From Methanoregulaceae archaeon (GTDB lineage Archaea; Halobacteriota; Methanomicrobia; Methanomicrobiales; Methanospirillaceae), in assembly GCA_028679325.1 (NCBI GenBank), contig JAJRBS010000108.1, positions 1-5,677 on the forward strand: a stretch of DNA of 5,677 nt, written 5' to 3'. The notes beneath the pieces are model-generated. The model was not told the origin of the DNA. It ran no database searches and was given only the letters and a program-made list of their open reading frames with translations. The translations under genes were made by a program, and so were the position numbers. How positions within the stretch are numbered: position 1 is the stretch's first letter; every line of letters starts with the position of its first letter. Positions 1 through 5,677 of the stretch are shown here, in pieces.

Positions 1-1004
1 GGTCCATCGATGACGATATTATGGGAACCGATGGCCGGGGATCCTCCGGGGCCCGACCGGACAGCGCTCCCGGTGCTCTCCGTTTCATAGCGGTAAGCGG
101 TCTTGAGATCGTAGGCGAAGGATTCGAGCACTCCGTTCCGGATGAACGGCAGTGGCCGGGTCATGGTCCCTTCTGCATCCCAGCAGGTGCTGTTGAGGCC
201 GGACTCCAGCAGGGGTTCATCGATTACGGATATGCTGGAATCGATGACCTCCTTACCGATTGAACCCGACAGGTGAGAGCGCCCAGCATGCACGTTCCTC
301 CCGGAGAGGGAAGGTATCAGGACGGCACCGATCAACTGTGCGGAAGCAACCGGCGACAGGATGACATCGTAATCCCCGGTCGGGAGCTCCCTGCCCTGCA
401 CCGACTCCGATGCGAGGAAGGCCGCTCTTTCCCCGATCTCCGCCGGGTCGATATCGTTTGTGCAGGATGTCCCGAACTCCGATCCGGTCGATTGTTCGCG
501 GATGGTCTCGATGGAAGCCGAGACCAGGCTCCGGGATCTCTCGCACCAGAGGCCGTTGCTGTTTGCGAGGGTGATATGGTCGACGGAGATACTTGCACCC
601 CCTGAGGTCACACCGACGGGGTAACGGGAAGCCCCGGCCAGCATTCCTTCGAGGATCCCGGCAAGGATGGCAGGGTCCGGAACAAGAGACGGATCATAGG
701 AGAGGTTTGAGCCGTTCCTCCCTTCCGAGGGGAGGCCGGCCCATCTCTGCGGCGATGCCAGTCTCCCGCTTTCGACCGAGGCAGCCAGGCACTGGCGCCA
801 GGCGGCAGGGTTGCTGGTCGACGAGGTCCCTATCCGGTCCTTTTCAATAGTCCTGACCGACAGGGCAAAGCTCCGGGATGTGACTGCCCGTGATACTTCC
901 TTTTGCCGCAGTTCAAGACTGGCAGAGTGCCCTTCGATGACATAGACCTCAACCTCGGCTGCCAGGGCGCTCCCTTCCCGGAGGATGTCCTCAATCCCGT
1001 CCAC
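1..1004 (-). CDS. pmbA: TldE/PmbA-family protein, non-catalytic partner of TldD (3' part beyond left edge)
   Basis: Direct translation of the minus strand from a GTG at 1004 gives 334 residues without a stop, reaching the left edge. The family usually has about 430-450 residues, so roughly the last 100 are outside the window. The C-terminal half carries PmbA/TldE hallmarks: SLSGRNVHAGRSHLSGSIGK (residues 232-251), then STCWDAEGT (272-280) followed by IRNGVLESFAYDLKTAYR (288-305). No HExxxH zinc motif is present in the visible part, as expected for the TldE half of the TldD/TldE heterodimer, which helps form the peptide-hydrolysing complex while TldD holds the zinc. The protein should be cytoplasmic; no signal peptide or membrane segment is seen. 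The gene starts inside the last codons of tldD (14-base overlap, different frame), so the two are probably translationally coupled and made in matched amounts. There is no ATG before residue 121, so a GTG or TTG start is needed; GTG 1010 and TTG 1013, in the same frame, are alternatives. The family call is firm; the exact start is not. Confidence 0.93.
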   Translation of the reverse strand, partial: MDGIEDILREGSALAAEVEVYVIEGHSASLELRQKEVSRAVTSRSFALSVRTIEKDRIGTSSTSNPAAWRQCLAASVESGRLASPQRWAGLPSEGRNGSNLSYDPSLVPDPAILAGILEGMLAGASRYPVGVTSGGASISVDHITLANSNGLWCERSRSLVSASIETIREQSTGSEFGTSCTNDIDPAEIGERAAFLASESVQGRELPTGDYDVILSPVASAQLIGAVLIPSLSGRNVHAGRSHLSGSIGKEVIDSSISVIDEPLLESGLNSTCWDAEGTMTRPLPFIRNGVLESFAYDLKTAYRYETESTGSAVRSGPGGSPAIGSHNIVIDG

Positions 1005-2322
1005 TGCCACCAACCACCGCATCGGCAAGGAGCACGTGGGGTGCCCCATCACTCACCGGGACGCTCTGTCCGCCTTTTCCACAGTAACCCTGGTGCATCT
1101 TCTTGTCTCTCCCGCAGAGCCGGAGGGAAAAGAGGGTCTTGAGTATCTCCCCGGATAACGAGACGTCTCTCACCATGCGGGTACACTCCCCTCCTTCGAT
1201 GAGGTACCCGTATTCGGCATTGAACTGGAACACACCCCTTCCCGGGTCGACCTGGCCTCCCCGCGATCCCGCAAGGTAGATGCCGTGGCCGCATTCCGCC
1301 ATAATCTCTTCAAGGCTGCTTTCACCGGCCTCGATGAAGGTGTTACTCATCCGGACAAGGGGGGGCTCTCCGGCCATGGCCCGTGCATGGCCTGCCATTC
1401 CCTGACCGACGGCGGCCAAAGTCTCCCGTGAGTGGAGATAGTTGGCCACAACCCCTTTCTCGATGATCGGTGTCGCTCTTGCCGCCGATCCTTCAGCGTC
1501 GAAGGGTTCGAACCCGAATTCAGGGAGCGACGGATCGTCAACGATGGTGAGTCCCGGATCCCCGATCCTCTCGCCGATCTTCCCCGCCAGGATGGAATTC
1601 CCTTCCTGGACCAGATCCCCCTCGCTGGCATGGCCGACAGCTTCGTGTGCAAAGACACCGGCCAGCTCCGGATCGAGCACGGCGTTCATGATCCCCCCGC
1701 GGGCAGGAATGGCATCCAGGAGAGAGACGGCCCTTTTTGCAGCGGTGCGGGCCAGTTCCTGGTGGTGGCGGATATTGAGCCCCCGCAGGGTGTGGCGCCG
1801 CTCGTACCCCATCTGCAGGATACCATTACGTGAGGCCACTGCCATGACCCCGAAACCACACCGGCAGATCTCGTAGCTCTTCTCAAAACCGCTGCTGTCC
1901 CTGAACATGACCCTCTCGGCCCTCTCTGCATAGTTCACCCGGCTGTTCACGACCTCCGGTATCTTTACCGCCTTCTCGAGATCCCGGAGAATATCTGTCT
2001 TTTCCTGGAGGCTGACCTCCCGGGGGTCTTCCTGCATCGCCGGGACCATTGAAGATCCCCTTACCGGCTCTGCCAGGTGGACTTCTCCGCCCGTGTACCC
2101 GGAGATGACTCGGGCATCGGCGAGGAGTGCCTCGATCGCGGCGTCACCCATGTCCTGGAAATTATCGACAAGGATGATACCCCACCCGGTGTGGCCGAGC
2201 GCCCTGATGACGGCGTGGTCGAAAAAAGACTCTGTTGCCGTCTCTATACTGCCATTGTCGATGTCAATCGAAGTGGTCCGGCCCTGCACGTGGCGGATAT
2301 CAAAGTACCCGATCCCTTCCAT
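991..2322 (-). CDS. tldD: TldD-family zinc metallopeptidase subunit
   Basis: The 443-residue protein belongs to the TldD branch of the TldD/PmbA (U62) family. In E. coli, TldD/TldE is a heterodimeric zinc protease that trims unfolded peptides and processes microcin B17 and the CcdA antitoxin. The zinc site is visible: HEAVGH (HExxxH, residues 226-231) gives two histidine ligands and the catalytic Glu227. The C-terminal CGKGGQ (Cys414) matches the conserved cysteine that serves as third ligand. The N-terminus (YFDIRHVQG, then DIDNGSIE) is also typical. No signal peptide or membrane segment is seen, so it is probably cytoplasmic. The length is close to archaeal homologues and shorter than the roughly 480-residue E. 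coli protein. The ATG at 2322 is the only reasonable start, since the next Met is residue 92. It lies 4 bases after the lon stop with no convincing Shine-Dalgarno, which suggests reinitiation by ribosomes finishing lon. It overlaps the downstream pmbA/tldE by 14 bases, supporting joint production of the two subunits. Confidence 0.96.
   Translation of the reverse strand: MEGIGYFDIRHVQGRTTSIDIDNGSIETATESFFDHAVIRALGHTGWGIILVDNFQDMGDAAIEALLADARVISGYTGGEVHLAEPVRGSSMVPAMQEDPREVSLQEKTDILRDLEKAVKIPEVVNSRVNYAERAERVMFRDSSGFEKSYEICRCGFGVMAVASRNGILQMGYERRHTLRGLNIRHHQELARTAAKRAVSLLDAIPARGGIMNAVLDPELAGVFAHEAVGHASEGDLVQEGNSILAGKIGERIGDPGLTIVDDPSLPEFGFEPFDAEGSAARATPIIEKGVVANYLHSRETLAAVGQGMAGHARAMAGEPPLVRMSNTFIEAGESSLEEIMAECGHGIYLAGSRGGQVDPGRGVFQFNAEYGYLIEGGECTRMVRDVSLSGEILKTLFSLRLCGRDKKMHQGYCGKGGQSVPVSDGAPHVLLADAVVGGSGRD
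1007..1018 (-). promoter_or_regulatory. Possible ribosome binding site for pmbA/tldE
   Basis: Read on the minus strand, the bases before the GTG at 1004 contain GGTGG twice (1018-1014 and 1011-1007), within the 3' end of tldD. GGTG is part of the archaeal anti-16S pairing sequence (core AGGAGGTGAT). The upstream copy lies 9 bases before GTG 1004, which favours that start over GTG 1010. The match is short and lies in GC-rich coding sequence, so it could be chance. Confidence 0.35.
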
Positions 2323-2326
2323 GGTA

Positions 2327-4243
2327 TCAGACAGCTGAGGGGGAGAAACCCGTACTCTCTATCAGTTTTTCCGATGTGGTGACTGCCAGCTTCCGGAGCT
2401 TGTTCAGGAACCCTTCCCTGTTTTCCGGAACGAGGGCGATGGTGAGGACATCCTCGATGTTGTCGACGGGTATGACTGTTACCAGGTCCTTGTACCGGTC
2501 CTCTATCAGGACATCTTCCCGGTTGGCAGCAGGGATAATGACATTCCTGATCCCTGCTTTTGCCGCCGCTTCTATCTTGTAGGTGACACCGCCGACCGGG
2601 AGCACATCACCCCGGACAGAGAGAGAGCCGGTCATGGCCACGTCCTGGCGGACCGGGATCCCTTCGATTGCACTGATGACCGCCGTAGCCACGCTGATGG
2701 AAGCCGAGTCCCCTTCGACCCCGCCATAGGTCCCGATGAACTGGATATGGACATCCATGTTCTTGATGTCCTTGCCGGTGAACTTCTTCAGGATGGCGCT
2801 GACGTTCTTGATGGATTCCTGGGCGATCTCCTTGAGCATCCCGGTGGCGATCACTGTACCGCTTGCCCCCTGGGCCGGTGTGACCTCGGCCATGATGGGA
2901 AGGACCGATCCCGAATCGCTCCCCATGACAGCGAGTCCGTTCACCCTCCCGATGCGGGTCCCGTCGACGACCGTGAGTTCGTACTCCCTGCTCCGCCCGA
3001 TGTATTCGTCCGAGACCTGGTCCTCGATGGAACGGGCTGTCTTCTTTGCGGCAACGACATGGTCGGCCGTTGCCAGTTCAGAGCCATCCTGGCGGGCAAG
3101 GTCCCCGGCAACCCTGATGAGGCCGCCCATATCCCGCAGTTTCAGGGTCAGGTGGCCTTTCCGGTTGGACCTCCTCTTGGCCTCCCTGAGGATCTCCTCC
3201 ATGGCATCCTTGGAAAAGGGAGGGATCTTCCCGTCGTTCTTGATCTCCTGGGCGATGAAGCGTATGAACTTTGCCCGGTTCTCCGGGGTATCGGGCATGC
3301 TCTCGCTCATGTACACTTCATACCCGTAGCCCCGGATACGGGAGCGGAGTGCCGGGTGCATGCCCTGGATGGCATCGAGGTTGCCGGCCGCGATCATGAT
3401 GAACCTGCAGGGAACCGGCTCGGTGCGGACCATGGCCCCGCTCGACCGCTCGCTCTGGCCGGTGATCGGGAACTCCCCTTCCTGGAGTGCGGTCAGAAGG
3501 TTCTGCTGGGAGTGCGGGGTCAGGGTATTGATCTCGTCGATGAAGAGCACTCCCTTGTGGGCCCTGTGGATCGCTCCTCCTTCAACCCGGTCGTGACTCG
3601 GCGTCTCGAGACCGCCGCTCTGGAACGGGTCGTGCCGGACATCGCCGAGTAAAGCCCCGGCGTGTGAACCCGTGGCATCGATGAAGGGGGCGATGGCATT
3701 GGTGTCGTTCGCGACCAGGAGTTTCGGCACCATGGCCTCTTCCCGGGGGGTTGCATACCGCATGGCAATGAAGACGAAGGCTGCGGCGATTATGCCCATG
3801 AGCCACTGGTAGGTGAGGAAGGCGTACCCGACGATCCCGATGATGAGGAGCATGAGGAGGGTGTTCCGGAGCTGGATCTTCTTTCGTGCCTCGGCCTTGT
3901 GGGCGGCCACTATCTGCTTCCCTCTCCCTGCCGGAACGGTCCGGACAATCGGGTTATTTGAATCGTCCGAGTTGGGATAGACGAGGATATCCTGGAGGTC
4001 TTCCTTCGGGAGGAGCTCGGCCATGGCTTTGGCGAGCATCGATTTACCGGTTCCCGGGCTGCCGATCATCATGACATGCCGGCGCTGAATGGCCGCTTTC
4101 CGGATGACTTCGACACCGTGCTCCTGGCCGATCACCTGGTCGATGAGGGTTGAAGGGACCTCGATCTCGGATGAGCTCTTTTCAGGAATATCCAGAGAAA
4201 AGACCTCATCAGCGACTTCATGATCGGTTTCTGAAGGCTCCAT
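2327..4243 (-). CDS. lon: Archaeal Lon protease, LonB type, membrane-anchored AAA+ Ser-Lys protease
   Basis: The 638-residue protein has the full archaeal LonB layout. An acidic N-terminal tail (1-30) precedes an AAA+ module with Walker A GSPGTGKS (61-68), Walker B VLFIDE (232-237), a sensor-1 Asn in AAGNLD (near 288) and arginines in [10 protein letters not shown] (298-307) that may supply the arginine finger. Between Walker A and B are two hydrophobic stretches (about 127-145 and 147-163), with a short polar turn and flanking basic residues (KAEARKK before). These are the two transmembrane helices that anchor LonB to the inner face of the cytoplasmic membrane. The C-terminal S16 protease domain (about 420-620) has the catalytic Ser513 in GVEGDSAS and Lys556 in VTYKIEAA. 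It lacks the large N-terminal substrate domain of bacterial LonA. Its role is ATP-dependent degradation of damaged, unfolded and some regulatory proteins, and LonB is the main membrane protease in many archaea, which lack FtsH. It leads a unit with tldD and pmbA, which may finish off the released peptides. The ATG at 4243 is the first Met of the frame and gives the expected N-terminus. Confidence 0.98.
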   Translation of the reverse strand: MEPSETDHEVADEVFSLDIPEKSSSEIEVPSTLIDQVIGQEHGVEVIRKAAIQRRHVMMIGSPGTGKSMLAKAMAELLPKEDLQDILVYPNSDDSNNPIVRTVPAGRGKQIVAAHKAEARKKIQLRNTLLMLLIIGIVGYAFLTYQWLMGIIAAAFVFIAMRYATPREEAMVPKLLVANDTNAIAPFIDATGSHAGALLGDVRHDPFQSGGLETPSHDRVEGGAIHRAHKGVLFIDEINTLTPHSQQNLLTALQEGEFPITGQSERSSGAMVRTEPVPCRFIMIAAGNLDAIQGMHPALRSRIRGYGYEVYMSESMPDTPENRAKFIRFIAQEIKNDGKIPPFSKDAMEEILREAKRRSNRKGHLTLKLRDMGGLIRVAGDLARQDGSELATADHVVAAKKTARSIEDQVSDEYIGRSREYELTVVDGTRIGRVNGLAVMGSDSGSVLPIMAEVTPAQGASGTVIATGMLKEIAQESIKNVSAILKKFTGKDIKNMDVHIQFIGTYGGVEGDSASISVATAVISAIEGIPVRQDVAMTGSLSVRGDVLPVGGVTYKIEAAAKAGIRNVIIPAANREDVLIEDRYKDLVTVIPVDNIEDVLTIALVPENREGFLNKLRKLAVTTSEKLIESTGFSPSAV

Positions 4244-4258
4244 GCTCGTATTTACCCC

Positions 4259-4267
4259 TTATAAATA
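4259..4267 (+). promoter_or_regulatory. Putative box A (TATA-like) promoter element for prs-rtcA
   Basis: TTATAAATA on the plus strand is a good archaeal box A match. With usual spacing, transcription would start near 4289, leaving a leader of about 33-36 bases that contains the GAGGT Shine-Dalgarno at 4313-4317. The reverse strand of the same stretch also reads TTTATAA, but from there transcription would begin inside lon. Inferred from motif and spacing only. Confidence 0.5.
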
Positions 4268-4275
4268 ATACGGTA

Positions 4276-4287
4276 GAATAAATTATC
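4276..4287 (-). promoter_or_regulatory. Putative box A (TATA-like) promoter element for lon-tldD-pmbA
   Basis: On the minus strand this reads GATAATTTATTC, an AT-rich TATA-like stretch in an otherwise GC-rich window. Archaeal box A is centred about 26 bases upstream of transcription start. That would place the start near 4255 and give a leader of about 12 bases before the lon ATG at 4243. The other AT-rich stretch (4259-4267) is too close to the ATG to serve lon at normal spacing. The match to the TTTATATA-type consensus is partial, and the assignment rests on position. Confidence 0.45.
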
Positions 4288-4312
4288 TTTGTAGTTTAAG
4301 TACTTTCAGCAT

Positions 4313-4317
4313 GAGGT
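4313..4317 (+). promoter_or_regulatory. Shine-Dalgarno site for prs
   Basis: GAGGT matches the core of the archaeal anti-16S pairing sequence. It is 4 bases from the ATG at 4322 and 7 bases from the adjacent ATG at 4325. The wider spacing is more usual, so this site favours 4325 as the start of prs. Confidence 0.65.
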
Positions 4318-4324
4318 ACCGATG

Positions 4325-5173
4325 ATGAAGGTTGTCAGCACAGAATACTCGCAGATCCTGGCCGCCCGGGTCGCACGGGAGAGCGGTTCGGAACTCGTGG
4401 ATGTCCGCTTCTCCCGGTTCCCGGACGGGGAACAGTATCTCAGGACGGGTCCGGTCGGGGATGAAGTTCTTATCATCGGGAGTGTCACCGACAGCAACTC
4501 CCTCATCCAGCTCCTGCTCCTGATCGATGCCTGCGAGGATGCCCGTTCGACGCTGCTCATCCCCTACATGGGATATGCCCGCCAGGACAAACAATTTCGC
4601 CCCGGTGAGCCGCTCTCGGCACGAGCCATTGCCCGGGCCCTTTCCCGTGGGGTCAATGACGTCATGACCATCAACATCCATGACCGGGACAGCCTCAGGT
4701 TCTTCTCAGTGCCGGCACGAAACCTCTCCATCGCCGCCGAGATAGGTGATTATCTCTCGGGCCTCTCCCTCAACGACCCCCTCATCCTTGCCCCTGATGA
4801 CGGGGCAGAATACTTTGCCATGGAGGTGGCCCTGACAAACGGCTGGGACACGGATCACCTTGAAAAGACCCGTCTGTCGGCAGAAGAGGTGAGGATGGAG
4901 CCTGCCGGCATCACTGCAGAGGGACGCGATGTGGTCATCGTCGATGACATCATATCGACCGGAGGGACCCTGGCAATGGCGACGGGCATGCTCTACGAGA
5001 AGGGGGCGTCCTGTGTTTATGCAGCATGCGTGCATGGGGTATTTGCCTCCGGTGCCTACGGCCGGCTCAGGGCATCCGGGATCAGGGAGGTCTTTGCCAG
5101 CGACACCATCGAACAGGGGTGCAGTGTCTTCTCTGCCGCCCGGGAAGTCGTCAGCAGCATCCGGCGATGCTGA
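4325..5173 (+). CDS. prs: Ribose-phosphate pyrophosphokinase (PRPP synthetase), archaeal short form
   Basis: This cytoplasmic enzyme makes PRPP from ribose 5-phosphate and ATP for purine, pyrimidine, histidine, tryptophan and cofactor synthesis. Family motifs are all present (282-residue numbering): FPDGE (32-36) in the N-terminal ribose/ATP domain, ARQDK (85-89), the catalytic-region histidine in INIHDRD (His119), the flexible-loop KTR (Lys181, Arg183), and the PRPP loop VVIVDDIISTGGT (203-215) with its paired Asp207-Asp208. At 282 residues it matches archaeal forms (about 285) and is shorter than bacterial ones (about 315). Two tandem ATGs are possible starts. The GAGGT Shine-Dalgarno is 7 bases from 4325 but only 4 from 4322, and MKVVSTEYSQ is the natural N-terminus; starting at 4322 would add one Met. 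The gene is divergent from lon across about 80 bases and overlaps the downstream rtcA by 7 bases, so the two are probably cotranscribed. Confidence 0.97.
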   Translation: MKVVSTEYSQILAARVARESGSELVDVRFSRFPDGEQYLRTGPVGDEVLIIGSVTDSNSLIQLLLLIDACEDARSTLLIPYMGYARQDKQFRPGEPLSARAIARALSRGVNDVMTINIHDRDSLRFFSVPARNLSIAAEIGDYLSGLSLNDPLILAPDDGAEYFAMEVALTNGWDTDHLEKTRLSAEEVRMEPAGITAEGRDVVIVDDIISTGGTLAMATGMLYEKGASCVYAACVHGVFASGAYGRLRASGIREVFASDTIEQGCSVFSAAREVVSSIRRC

Positions 5174-5677
5174 CCATCGATGGATCACGGCTTGAGGGAG
5201 GAGGGCAGATAGTCCGGACGGCGGTAGCCCTCTCGGCACTGACAGGGATTCCGGTCGAGCTCCTCCGCATACGGGAGAACCGGAAGCGTCCGGGCCTCGG
5301 CAACCAGCATTGCGCAGCGGTTCGCGCCGTGGCCGCCACCTGCGATGCCCGTGTTTTGGGGAACAGCCCCGGGAGCAGGACGCTCCGCTTCATACCCGGA
5401 GCTCCCCGTAATACAGATATCACGGTCGACGTCGGGACTGCAGGGAGCGTACCCCTCGTCATCCAGGCATGGCTCCCGGTTGCACTGGAGCACGGGGGGA
5501 GCCTCGAGGTCCGGGGAGGTACAGAGGTGCCCAGAAGCCCCACAATCGATTATCTTACCGAGGTGTTCATCCCGGCGCTGGGGCCTGCGGCGGCCCATGT
5601 CACGGTTGCGGTGAGCAGAAGAGGGTACTACCCTGCCGGCGGAGGGCTGGTGCGGGTGGAGGTCTCGCCGGGAGAAC
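5167..5677 (+). CDS. rtcA: RNA 3'-terminal phosphate cyclase, N-terminal part (cut by right edge)
   Basis: The frame opening at ATG 5167 stays open for 170 codons to the window end, about half of the usual 330-340 residues. RtcA converts an RNA 3'-phosphate to a 2',3'-cyclic phosphate through a covalent AMP-enzyme intermediate. The visible part has EGGGQIVRTAVALS (10-23), RKRPGLGNQH (39-48), VDVGTAGSVPLVIQ (87-100), GGTEVPRSP (117-125) and RRGYYPAGGG (151-160), in the family's order and spacing. The histidine that accepts AMP lies in the C-terminal half, beyond the window, so activity cannot be confirmed here. The related Rcl1 proteins lack that residue, but they are eukaryotic ribosome-biogenesis factors. 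The ATG lies inside the last codons of prs (ATGCTGA, 7-base overlap in another frame) with no strong Shine-Dalgarno, which points to translation coupled to prs. The N-terminus MLTIDGSRLEGGGQ aligns with that of E. coli RtcA, so the start is well supported. Confidence 0.95.
   Translation, partial: MLTIDGSRLEGGGQIVRTAVALSALTGIPVELLRIRENRKRPGLGNQHCAAVRAVAATCDARVLGNSPGSRTLRFIPGAPRNTDITVDVGTAGSVPLVIQAWLPVALEHGGSLEVRGGTEVPRSPTIDYLTEVFIPALGPAAAHVTVAVSRRGYYPAGGGLVRVEVSPGE

Noticed and set aside
21..605. Several short open frames on both strands in the left 600 bases
   Set aside because: They lie within the pmbA/tldE reading frame, whose translation matches conserved family motifs throughout this stretch. 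The shorter frames show no family similarity.
2747..3652. A 301-codon open frame on the plus strand opposite lon
   Set aside because: It lies entirely antisense to the conserved LonB coding sequence. Its Gly/Asp/Pro/Leu-rich product resembles no family I recognise and looks like a shadow of GC-rich third-position bias on the other strand. No ribosome binding site or promoter was seen.
4259..4265. TTTATAA on the minus strand as the lon box A
   Set aside because: It is only 15 bases upstream of the lon ATG, so a start about 26 bases downstream of its centre would fall inside the coding sequence. The more distal AT-rich stretch at 4276-4287 fits better.
4706..5239. A 177-codon open frame on the minus strand opposite prs and the start of rtcA
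   Set aside because: It spans the junction of two well-supported plus-strand genes, and its product has no recognisable motif. It is a GC-driven shadow frame.
1..5677. A CRISPR array, tRNA or rRNA gene, insertion sequence, or novel defence or biosynthetic system
   Set aside because: I saw no spaced repeat array, tRNA-like cloverleaf, terminal inverted repeats or transposase-like frame. Nearly every base is accounted for by five genes of known families plus one short promoter region.

Overview
The window looks like ordinary, densely packed core-genome DNA from a GC-rich euryarchaeon, most likely a methanogen of the Methanomicrobiales type. The evidence for this is a membrane-anchored Lon protease of the archaeal LonB type, a short archaeal-type PRPP synthetase, TATA-like box A elements in the only AT-rich stretch, and an archaeal GAGGT Shine-Dalgarno. 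The order-level assignment is a guess from protein style and base composition.

Layout. Five protein-coding genes fill almost the whole window, in two divergent units. On the minus strand, reading right to left from about 4243, lie lon (LonB protease), tldD (zinc metallopeptidase subunit) and a tldE/pmbA-type partner gene that runs off the left edge. Lon and tldD are 4 bases apart; tldD and pmbA overlap by 14 bases. On the plus strand, reading right from about 4325, lie a ribose-phosphate pyrophosphokinase gene (prs) and the start of an RNA 3'-terminal phosphate cyclase gene (rtcA), which overlaps prs by 7 bases and runs off the right edge. The two edge genes are open at the window boundary; they were identified by translating the sequence directly.

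The two units are separated by only about 80 bases (4244-4324), the only AT-rich part of the window. It must hold both promoters. Two TATA-like elements there can be read as box A elements facing outward, with each lying inside the other promoter's initiation region.

Functionally, the minus-strand unit is a protein-turnover set: an ATP-dependent membrane protease plus the TldD/TldE heterodimer, which hydrolyses unfolded peptides. The plus-strand unit combines PRPP supply for nucleotide, histidine and cofactor synthesis with an RNA-end-modifying enzyme. No mobile element, CRISPR array, RNA gene or clearly novel system was found. The points worth a second look are the gene linkages, the compact promoter region and the start-codon choices.
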